11,679 nucleotides of DNA from Kiritimatiellia bacterium (GTDB lineage Bacteria > Verrucomicrobiota > Kiritimatiellia > CAIQIC01 > Lenti-01): positions 1 through 11,679 of the forward strand of contig JAHDSS010000530.1 of the NCBI GenBank assembly GCA_018432565.1, read 5' to 3'. The notes under the pieces are model-generated. The model was given only the letters and a program-made list of their open reading frames with translations. It had not been told where the DNA came from and ran no database searches. Both the position numbers and the translations under genes were made by a program. Positions 5,641 to 11,679 of this stretch are shown here, piece by piece (the first letter of the stretch is position 1; every line of letters begins with the position of its first letter).

Positions 5641-6405
5641 ATGCGCCTGATGCTTTACAACATGCGATATGCCACCGGCAGCGGATTCCGGTTTCATCTG
5701 CCCTTTCCCTTCGGCGGGTTTTTCCGGAAAACCGGCCGCAACCTGGATTCGCTGATTGATTTTTTCCGCCAGCAGCGGGCCGACGTGCTGGGGCTGGTTG
5801 AAATTGACGCTGGATCGTACCGCGCAGGGCATCGCAGCCAGGCCGACACCATTGCGCGGCATCTGGGCAAGCGCCCGTTCTGCCGTTCCAAATACAGCTA
5901 TCTGTCCTGGTGGAGCCGCCTGCCGGTCATGCGCAAGCAGGCCAATGCCTGCATTTCCGGCCATGCCGTGATCCGCGAGCGCACCCATTTCCTGCGCAAG
6001 GGGGTCAAACGCCTGGTGATGGAACTGGAACTGGAAGACGTCGTGATTTTCATCGTGCATCTGGCGCTGGGCCGGCGCTGCCGCGAGGCCCAGCTGGCCG
6101 ATCTGGCCCGCCTGGCGAAAAACGCCCGCAAGCCCTATCTCATCGCCGGCGACTTCAACGCCTTCGCCGGCAAGGTGGAACTGCGCGAATTCATGCAGGC
6201 CCTGCGCCTGGCCAGCGCCAATCTGTCGGATGCGCCTACTTTCCCCAGCCGCTCGCCGCGCTGGCAGCTCGACTTCATTCTGCACAGCCCCGAAATCCGC
6301 GTCACCCATTTCGAGGTCGCCAAGGGCATTCGCCTGAGCGACCACCTGCCGCTGATCTGCGACTTCGACGTGGCCCGGCCCGCCGCGCTCCCCGCCGGCG
6401 CCTGA
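5641..6405 (+). CDS. Endonuclease/exonuclease/phosphatase (EEP) fold metal-dependent hydrolase
   Basis: A 254-residue protein with the EEP (DNase I-like) fold, which hydrolyses phosphodiester or phosphomonoester bonds in nucleic acids, inositol phosphates or phospholipids using Mg2+. Motifs in order: LYNMRY with Asn7, GLVEID with metal ligand Glu54, IVHLALG with His140, AGDFNAF with Asp171 and Asn173, QLDFIL with Asp211, and LSDHLPL with Asp234 and His235. All catalytic positions of the fold are present and its length is typical. There is no clear signal peptide, so it is probably cytosolic, although the insert FRFHLPFPFGGFF (16-28) is aromatic-rich and could touch membrane. No good Shine-Dalgarno precedes 5641; the start rests on the promoter position and the fold N-terminus. 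Substrate is unassigned: nuclease and lipid or inositol phosphatase are equally possible. Confidence 0.88.
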   Translation: MRLMLYNMRYATGSGFRFHLPFPFGGFFRKTGRNLDSLIDFFRQQRADVLGLVEIDAGSYRAGHRSQADTIARHLGKRPFCRSKYSYLSWWSRLPVMRKQANACISGHAVIRERTHFLRKGVKRLVMELELEDVVIFIVHLALGRRCREAQLADLARLAKNARKPYLIAGDFNAFAGKVELREFMQALRLASANLSDAPTFPSRSPRWQLDFILHSPEIRVTHFEVAKGIRLSDHLPLICDFDVARPAALPAGA

Positions 6406-6442
6406 TGGCCGCCCTCTCCCTCCCCCGTTCCGGAAAAGGCCA

Positions 6443-6471
6443 TTGCCTCCTCGCCCCGGGTTCGCTACAGT
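6443..6471 (+). promoter_or_regulatory. Possible promoter for the exported Trp-rich protein gene
   Basis: TTGCCT (6443-6448), 17-base spacer, TACAGT (6466-6471), each 4 of 6 to consensus. The predicted start near 6478 leaves a short leader that still contains the AGGAG ribosome site (6482-6486). The 89-base gap 6406-6494 shows no clear terminator for the preceding gene. Confidence 0.4.
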
Positions 6472-6494
6472 CGCCTCGCATAGGAGATGGAACC

Positions 6495-7082
6495 ATGAAA
6501 CATGCCGCCGCGATTCTGACACTGTCGGGACTGCTTGCCGCGGAAGCGGCCGCCGCCGGCGACTTCTGCACGGAGTGGGCATATCATTCGGCAGGAAGCG
6601 AGGCGCGCCTGACGGAACGCGTGCCGGGCGGCGAACATTGCTTCCTGGCCAACGGTGCCGTAGAAGCGGCCGCTTCGGACACCGTGACGCTGTATGTGCT
6701 GACGGCTCGCAACTTCGCCGGGGACATGGACGAACAGGTGTTTGTGCGCTGGTGGGACGGCACCATGGCCCACTGGGTCATGGGCGCCTGGGTGCGCAAC
6801 GTGGAACTGGACGCTGGCAACGGATTCCGCGGGCAGCCGGAGGAAGGCGCCGTGACGGCGGATCTGTGGCGCATTGACATCCCTCCCCTCGTGACGCGGC
6901 CGGGCGACAATTTTTACGCCATCCAGTTGAAAGGCTACCGGGCGGACGACGCGGAAGAGCGCTATCTGCTGTGCCGGGCGGGAGGCGATTTCTCGCGCAC
7001 CAACCGCCTGGGCCAGATCTGGTCGGCCTCCGAGGAGTTCGACGGCCAGGACTGGAAAATGATCATCCGCCCGGAACCATGA
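6495..7082 (+). CDS. Exported protein of unknown function
   Basis: A 195-residue protein with a short signal peptide (hydrophobic core about 5-16, Ala-rich cleavage region at 19-21, mature chain probably beginning near GDFC). AGGAG at 6482-6486 sits eight bases before ATG 6495 and supports the start. There is no lipobox. The mature part is rich in Trp (clusters WW at 86-87, then 94 and 99) and has three Cys (25, 49 and 150), so one disulfide is possible. Alternating hydrophobic segments such as TVTLYVLTA, QVFVRWWDG and NFYAIQLKG suggest a beta-sandwich, and exposed Trp would suit carbohydrate binding, but I recognise no family and claim no function. It appears to have its own promoter; the next gene lies 119 bases downstream. 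Confidence 0.8.
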   Translation: MKHAAAILTLSGLLAAEAAAAGDFCTEWAYHSAGSEARLTERVPGGEHCFLANGAVEAAASDTVTLYVLTARNFAGDMDEQVFVRWWDGTMAHWVMGAWVRNVELDAGNGFRGQPEEGAVTADLWRIDIPPLVTRPGDNFYAIQLKGYRADDAEERYLLCRAGGDFSRTNRLGQIWSASEEFDGQDWKMIIRPEP

Positions 7083-7100
7083 CGCCGGGCATCCATTCGC

Positions 7101-7127
7101 CGGGCGGTCCCGTTGGTTTCTTTTTTC
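7101..7127 (+). terminator. Weak possible terminator after the exported-protein gene
   Basis: CGGG-CGGT-CCCG (7101-7112) is a 4-bp GC stem followed by a T-rich stretch containing six T (7121-7126). The stem is short, so termination efficiency is doubtful. Confidence 0.3.
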
Positions 7128-7148
7128 TGTGAACCAGCGCCTTACGCC

Positions 7149-7178
7149 TTGACTTTCCCACCGCAAAACACCGATCCT
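7149..7178 (+). promoter_or_regulatory. Possible promoter for the four-Cys protein/permease pair
   Basis: TTGACT (7149-7154; 5 of 6 to the -35 consensus) with GATCCT (7173-7178) after an 18-base spacer. The -10 is poor (3 of 6), so only the -35 is persuasive. It lies after the T-rich stretch and before the strong ribosome site. Confidence 0.35.
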
Positions 7179-7187
7179 GTCGCCCAC

Positions 7188-7194
7188 AAGGAGG
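7188..7194 (+). promoter_or_regulatory. Near-perfect Shine-Dalgarno for the four-Cys protein
   Basis: AAGGAGG, seven bases before ATG 7202. It is among the best ribosome sites in the window and is good evidence that this small gene is real and well translated. Confidence 0.75.
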
Positions 7195-7201
7195 AACCGT
7201 C

Positions 7202-7513
7202 ATGCCCGAGACTGCCGCGAGACCCCAAACGCCGCGCCGCCGCAAGGTGGACCCCTCCCTGCAATACCGATGGGGCATCGTGGGCGTGTTTCTGGCTGTC
7301 GGATTGTTCGCCTGGTATCTGGGCACCCGGGGGGAAAGCCGCCAGCAGCGGACGCAACTGGATCAGTTTTACGAGAAGATCATCTGCCCGCGCTGCAACA
7401 ACGAAGATCCCCAGAAAACCAACTGTTCCCTGTGCGGCGGCAAGGGGTTCATCTGGGTGGATACGCGGGTGGATCCCGGTCCCGGCCGCGAGCGGCCCGT
7501 TGCCCCGCCATAG
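7202..7513 (+). CDS. Small membrane-anchored protein with a DnaJ-like CxxC...CxxCGGKG zinc motif
   Basis: A 103-residue protein with a basic N-terminus (residues 7-23, rich in Arg/Lys), one transmembrane helix at about 24-41, a polar Gln/Arg-rich linker, and a C-terminal CPRC (62-65) plus CSLCGGKGF (75-83) module. The spacing CX2C-X9-CX2C and the Gly pattern resemble one zinc module of the DnaJ cysteine-rich domain, so zinc binding is likely. By the positive-inside rule the N-terminus should be cytoplasmic, placing the Cys module in the periplasm, where disulfides are an alternative; basic residues just after the helix make this uncertain. The gene ends 36 bases before the LptG/LptF-like permease, so co-transcription is likely. 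I do not recognise a named family. A role in assembly or quality control of the permease or another envelope protein is an inference. Confidence 0.82.
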   Translation: MPETAARPQTPRRRKVDPSLQYRWGIVGVFLAVGLFAWYLGTRGESRQQRTQLDQFYEKIICPRCNNEDPQKTNCSLCGGKGFIWVDTRVDPGPGRERPVAPP

Positions 7514-7549
7514 GCCGACGGCCGGCGGCTTCCGTCCGGCAGGGTTCCC

Positions 7550-8647
7550 ATGAAGCTGTTGACCCGATATCTGCTTGGCCATCTCCGTCGGCCCTGGCTG
7601 TATGTCATGGCGGGATTTTCCCTGATCGCCATTCTGGTGGATCTGTTCGAGCACTTCGTGGATTTCCTGGAGGCGGGCACGCCTCTGGGGCAGATCCTGC
7701 TCTATTACGCGGTGCTGTTGCCGACCTACATGCCCTATCTGCTGCCGATTTCGCTGCTGCTGGCCCTGCTGTACGCCATGTGGCAGCTGGGCAAGAATTC
7801 GGAGCTGACGGCCATGCGCGCCTGCGGGCTGAGCCTGACCCAGCTGATCACCCCGTATGTGCTGACCGGCACCGCCGCGGCGCTGATCCTGCTGGCGATC
7901 AACGAGGGCTTCAATCCCTGGGCCACCCACTGGACGCGCCAGTTCGAGTCCCAGCAGGGTCCGGCCCACGCCTCCCGGGCCTATCTGGCCGTGAACCTGG
8001 CGTTCAAGAACGTGGTGGGCCGGCGGATCTGGCGCATTGACACGTTTGATCCGCGCCCCTCCATGTCCTACGAAATGCGCCGGGTCCACCTGACGCAGCA
8101 GCGGCCGGACGGCTCCGACGAATTCCAGATGGATGCGGACCGGGGCCGGTGGCTGGACGGACACTGGTGGTTCGAGAACGCCGAAACGCGCTACTTCACG
8201 ACCAACAACACGCCTCGAGGCGGGGTGGAAAGCACGCCCAACCTCGAATTGCCCATGCTGTCGGAAACGCCCCGGGACTTCATCAACGAAATCAAGGATT
8301 CCGAAGAGCGCTCGGCGGCGGAAATCCTGCGGTTCATCGAGACGCATCCGGGCATTTCCAGGGAGGCGCGCAACCGGCTGATGGTGGATTTCCACTACCG
8401 CCTGGCGGCGCCCTGGCTGTGCATCATCGTCATTCTGGTGGGCGTGCCGTTCGGCATGCACACGGGCCGCCGGGGCATGGGCATGGGCATCCTGCTGGCG
8501 ATGCTGACCTTCTTCGGCTACTACATTCTGATGGGCGTCTGCCTGGCCTACGGCAAGCGCGGGGTGCTGCCGCCCCCGGTGGCGGGCTGGCTGCCGGCGG
8601 GAGTCTTTTTCGTGCTGGGCCTGGTCATGATGCGGCGCATCCGCTGA
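7550..8647 (+). CDS. LptF/LptG-family (YjgP/YjgQ) permease
   Basis: A 365-residue inner-membrane protein of the LptF/LptG family, the transmembrane half of the LptB2FG ABC transporter that extracts lipopolysaccharide from the inner membrane and feeds the Lpt bridge. Topology fits the family: transmembrane segments at about 15-33, 48-77 (long, probably two close helices or one plus a re-entrant part) and 100-118, a periplasmic beta-jellyroll region at about 120-280, then helices at 285-304, 312-332 and 342-361. The segment LGKNSELTAMRACGLS (80-95) is the conserved cytoplasmic coupling region. AGGG lies a few bases before the ATG. Length is normal. It looks slightly more like LptG than LptF, but I leave the symbol empty; the partner subunit and ATPase are not in this window. 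It follows the four-Cys protein and ends 6 bases from the convergent helicase gene. Confidence 0.9.
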   Translation: MKLLTRYLLGHLRRPWLYVMAGFSLIAILVDLFEHFVDFLEAGTPLGQILLYYAVLLPTYMPYLLPISLLLALLYAMWQLGKNSELTAMRACGLSLTQLITPYVLTGTAAALILLAINEGFNPWATHWTRQFESQQGPAHASRAYLAVNLAFKNVVGRRIWRIDTFDPRPSMSYEMRRVHLTQQRPDGSDEFQMDADRGRWLDGHWWFENAETRYFTTNNTPRGGVESTPNLELPMLSETPRDFINEIKDSEERSAAEILRFIETHPGISREARNRLMVDFHYRLAAPWLCIIVILVGVPFGMHTGRRGMGMGILLAMLTFFGYYILMGVCLAYGKRGVLPPPVAGWLPAGVFFVLGLVMMRRIR

Positions 8648-8653
8648 CCCCGG

Positions 8654-11600
8654 CTACAGCGCCAGCAGCTCCTGCACGTCGTCCCACGTCAGGTTCTGCA
8701 CATCCGTGACGGTGTCGCCGTCCTCCAGCGTGGCGTTGTACAGATGCTGTTTCTTGCGCTGAAGCGCCAGCACCCGCTCCTCGATCGAATCCTGCGCGAT
8801 CAGTTTCACGCTGTACACCGTGCGCTTCTGGCCGATGCGGTAGGCGCGGTCGGTGGCCTGGTTTTCCACCGCCGGATTCCACCAGGGGTCGTAGTGGATC
8901 ACCATGTCCGCCCCCGTCAGGTTCAGACCCGTGCCGCCCGCCTTCAGGCTGATCAGAAACACCGGGATGGAGTCGTCGCGGTTGAATTCCTGCACGATCT
9001 TCAATCGCTCCTGGGTGGCCCCGTCCAGGTAGCAGTGCCGCAGCCCCCGCCGGTCGATTTCGCGGCGAAGAATCGTCAGCATGGACACAAACTGGCTGAA
9101 CACCAGCACCCGGTGGCCGGCATCCATCGCTTCGTCAAGCAGTTCGAAGAACAGGTCCATCTTGGCCGAGGGTTCCTTGGCCTGCAGTCCGTCGAGTTTC
9201 AGCAGATCGAGATGGCAGCAGACCTGGCGCAGCCGCAGCAGCGTGTTGAGGATTTCGAACTTGGAGCGGGCGAATCCCTGCTCGGCCACGAGACCGGCGA
9301 TCTTCCGGCGCGAGTTCTCGATCAGGGCCGCGTACACCTTCTGCTGGTCGGCGCTGAGCGGACAGGCGGCGATGCGCTCGATCTTGGGAGGCAGTTCCTT
9401 CGCCACGTCCTTTTTGAGACGGCGCAGCAGAAACGGGCGCAGCTTGCGCCGCAGCTTCCATTGGGCCAGTTCGCCTTCCGGGCCGCCCTGCGTGATCGGC
9501 AGCTCGATGCTGCCCCGGAACGTTTCGTGGCTGCCCAGATAGCCCGGCATCAGGAAGTCCATGATGCTCCACAGGTCGGCCGCGCCGTTTTCGATGGGTG
9601 TGCCCGTCAGCACCAGGCGGTGATCGGCTCGGAGGCGCTTGGCAGACTGCGCGTTGCGGGTGGAGTGGTTCTTGATGTGCTGGGCTTCGTCGAGAATCAC
9701 CGACAGGAAATCGAGCGGGGCGTAGAGGTCAATGTCGCGCCGCAGCAGGGCGTAGGAGGTCACCAGCACGTCGAACCGGTTCAGATCCTTCCAGCGCTCG
9801 TGGCGGTCGGCGCCGGTCATGGCGCCGAGGCGCAGCCACGGGGTGAAGCGCGCCGCTTCGGCCGCCCAGTTTTCGACCAGGCTGGTCGGGCACACAATGA
9901 GCGAAGGCTTGCGGCGGCCGGACTCCTGGCCGGCGACCGCCATGGACAGCCAGACCAGGGCCTGCAGGGTCTTGCCCAGGCCCATCTCATCCGCCAGGAT
10001 CCCGCCGAAGCGGTTGCGCTGCAGAAAGCGAAGCCACTGGACACCGTCTTTTTGATAGGGCCGCAGCAGGTGGTTCAACGCGGGATCGAGAGATTCAGCT
10101 GTCATAGCCTCGATCCGGTTGTGGCGGGCGGCGGACTGAATCCAGGACGGCGGCGCCTCGACATCCACGCCATCCAGATCCTGCAGGGCGCTGGCGGCAT
10201 AGGCCGCATAGACCGGAGCGAGGCGGAAGCTGCCCGGACGGCTCCCCTCCCCCGAGGCGCAGTCGCGGAACACGCTTTGCAGCGCCAGCACCGCCTCGGC
10301 GTCCAGCAGGATGGTTTTGCCGCCGCGTTCCAGAAAGGCCTCGCCCTTGCGAAGGGCGCGCTGGATCTCGGCGGCCGTCAGGCTGCCGCCTTCGCCGTCG
10401 TCATAGTCGAAGCAAACCTCGAACCAGCCCTGGCCGCCGCCGTTTTCGGGATCAATGCGCACCACCGGGGTGGCGTAGGCCGCGGACTCCATTTGCTCGC
10501 GGATGCGACCGCCCCACTCCAGACGCCACCCCCGGCGGCGCAGGAACGGCACGGCGCGCCCCAGAAAATTGAGCACGTCGCGCGTGCCGACGATGTGCCC
10601 CAGATCCGACCCGGTCCGTCCCTGCACGCCGAACCGGGCCAGCAGCTCCAGCGCCCGCCGTTCGGCGTCCGTGTCCCGGACGGTATAGCGCAGGATGTCC
10701 TCCGGGTCGGGGTGCGCGAAGGCGCCGCGGGCCGAGGCCCGGGCCGCCGGCACCTCGATGTCGCCGTACACCGCCAGCAGGCGCATGGCCAGGCTGGCGG
10801 GGCTGCCGCGCACATCCAGCCGGAACCGGGGCGTCTCGGGATCGAAGCGGAACACATCGGGCTCCACCTCCGCCTCGACGCGTACCAGCGCGGCCAGCCG
10901 GGGCAGTTCCTCGCGCAGAAAGCGCGGCACGTCATGGCGCGCAATGACCACCTGGCGAAGATAAATCTCCCGCAGGGGCAGCGGCAGCAGGTTGTCCAGC
11001 GGCCAGAAATGCCCGCCTCCGAACACCCAGCCGGCCTGGCCGTGCACCAGGTAGGTGGGAAACTCGGCCCCGCGCATGAACGGCAGCGCCGTATCGGCCA
11101 CCAGCAGCAGCTCCCCGTTTTCGTGATCGAGATCCACGCGCATGACGGTCGAGACCTTCGCCGCGTTGACCGGCAGTTCCCGGCCGCCTTCCTCCCACAC
11201 GGACAGCCCCCGATGCAGTTCCAGCAGATTGATGAAATCCGCCATGTCCACGTCCAGGGCATCGGGCACCTCGCCGCCGGCAATCTCCTCGAGCACGAAC
11301 AGCAGCGCGTCGTTGCGCGGCGTCAGCCCCAGGACCGCATCCGCGGGCGTTTCGCTGAGAGGATGCCGTTCCCCGTGATGCTCCAGAAACACCCGCAGCG
11401 GCACCCGGCCCGAGGCGGCGGCCTCGCGCCAGCCCCGCGGCAGGCCCACCAGCACCCCCGCGTTCAGTGCGCCGGGCGTCTCCGGCGGCGCCCGCTTGAA
11501 AAAGGCTTTTTCCTCCATCTGCCGCAGATGCCGCGCCCGTCGTTCTTCCTCCCGCAGCTTGCGCTCGCGGTCGGGATCGGTCTTCCGCGCCAGCAGCGCC

Positions 11601-11679
11601 AGGCCCAGCGCGATGACATGCGAACAGATGATGCCGCGCTCCACGTTGTCGCGGCAGGGGCAGAGGTTTTCGCAGGTCA
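8654..11679 (-). CDS. SWIM-SNF2 family helicase-like ATPase, N-terminus beyond the window edge
   Basis: A large SNF2-type DNA translocase; 1007 residues are visible and the frame stays open to base 11679, so the start lies outside. Numbering from the first visible codon (11677), a SWIM zinc finger CxC-x9-CxH reads CPCRDNVERGIICSH at residues 6-20. A variable region of over 500 residues follows, resembling bacterial SNF2-associated domains. The motor carries motif I ADEMGLGKT (562-570), motif II DEAQ (663-666), motif III LTGTP (690-694) and motif VI QATDRAYRIGQ (940-950), all intact. Such proteins move along DNA and remodel protein-DNA complexes; in bacteria they are linked to transcription, repair or defence, with no specific role provable here. 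GTG 11644 is not the true start because it would cut the SWIM finger. No partner genes of a defence island are visible. Confidence 0.92.
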   Translation of the reverse strand, partial: TCENLCPCRDNVERGIICSHVIALGLALLARKTDPDRERKLREEERRARHLRQMEEKAFFKRAPPETPGALNAGVLVGLPRGWREAAASGRVPLRVFLEHHGERHPLSETPADAVLGLTPRNDALLFVLEEIAGGEVPDALDVDMADFINLLELHRGLSVWEEGGRELPVNAAKVSTVMRVDLDHENGELLLVADTALPFMRGAEFPTYLVHGQAGWVFGGGHFWPLDNLLPLPLREIYLRQVVIARHDVPRFLREELPRLAALVRVEAEVEPDVFRFDPETPRFRLDVRGSPASLAMRLLAVYGDIEVPAARASARGAFAHPDPEDILRYTVRDTDAERRALELLARFGVQGRTGSDLGHIVGTRDVLNFLGRAVPFLRRRGWRLEWGGRIREQMESAAYATPVVRIDPENGGGQGWFEVCFDYDDGEGGSLTAAEIQRALRKGEAFLERGGKTILLDAEAVLALQSVFRDCASGEGSRPGSFRLAPVYAAYAASALQDLDGVDVEAPPSWIQSAARHNRIEAMTAESLDPALNHLLRPYQKDGVQWLRFLQRNRFGGILADEMGLGKTLQALVWLSMAVAGQESGRRKPSLIVCPTSLVENWAAEAARFTPWLRLGAMTGADRHERWKDLNRFDVLVTSYALLRRDIDLYAPLDFLSVILDEAQHIKNHSTRNAQSAKRLRADHRLVLTGTPIENGAADLWSIMDFLMPGYLGSHETFRGSIELPITQGGPEGELAQWKLRRKLRPFLLRRLKKDVAKELPPKIERIAACPLSADQQKVYAALIENSRRKIAGLVAEQGFARSKFEILNTLLRLRQVCCHLDLLKLDGLQAKEPSAKMDLFFELLDEAMDAGHRVLVFSQFVSMLTILRREIDRRGLRHCYLDGATQERLKIVQEFNRDDSIPVFLISLKAGGTGLNLTGADMVIHYDPWWNPAVENQATDRAYRIGQKRTVYSVKLIAQDSIEERVLALQRKKQHLYNATLEDGDTVTDVQNLTWDDVQELLAL

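Noticed and set aside
5503..6582. Upstream extension of the PIG-L reading frame
   Set aside because: It is antisense to the EEP-fold gene, and the HPDDE motif begins right after the ATG at 5502.
7142..8461. 439-codon minus-strand open frame opposite the permease
   Set aside because: A shadow of the plus-strand permease; low-complexity translation without motifs.
10378..11283. 301-codon minus-strand frame overlapping the SNF2 gene in another phase
   Set aside because: It falls inside the intact SWIM-SNF2 frame and its translation is Arg/Pro/Trp/Cys-rich with no motif.
8654..11679. SNF2 protein as part of a known anti-phage system
   Set aside because: SNF2 helicases occur in several defence systems, but the visible neighbours are envelope genes. 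Without the sequence beyond the right edge the call has no support.

Overview
The window is GC-rich coding DNA from a diderm (Gram-negative-type) bacterium. The evidence is an LptF/LptG-type permease, two lipobox-bearing lipoproteins and an exported protein. Gene content and the style of the intergenic palindromes remind me of the PVC group (Verrucomicrobiota, Kiritimatiellota or Lentisphaerota). That placement is an impression, not a demonstrated assignment. I see no tRNA, rRNA, CRISPR array, insertion sequence, prophage or replication origin.

Left part, plus strand (2-4665): the 3' part of a GlpD-like FAD oxidoreductase is coupled by an ATGA overlap to a membrane-anchored SGNH/GDSL hydrolase. 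Two small paralogous lipoproteins follow (2482-2994 and 3068-3478), sharing a roughly 97-residue domain I do not recognise. A GT4-type glycosyltransferase (3508-4665) lies 29 bases after the second lipoprotein, probably in the same transcript.

Centre (4666-6405): the glycosyltransferase converges on a PIG-L/LmbE deacetylase on the minus strand. The gap between them holds four copies of a 19-base palindrome spaced 22, 31 and 31 bases apart, which is the most striking non-coding structure here. The deacetylase is divergent from an endonuclease/exonuclease/phosphatase-fold protein that has a good sigma-70-like promoter and a 16-base perfect palindrome just upstream of it.

Right part (6495-11679): a Trp-rich exported protein of unknown function is followed by a 103-residue membrane-anchored four-Cys protein, which lies directly upstream of an LptG/LptF-like permease and is probably co-transcribed with it. 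The permease meets, tail to tail and only 6 bases apart, a large minus-strand SWIM-SNF2 helicase-like ATPase whose N-terminus is beyond the right edge of the window.

Most proteins point to the cell envelope: glycosyl transfer, sugar deacetylation, ester hydrolysis, LPS transport and lipoproteins. The possible novelties are the lipoprotein family, the palindrome array and the small four-Cys partner of the permease. None of these amounts to a proven new system from sequence alone.
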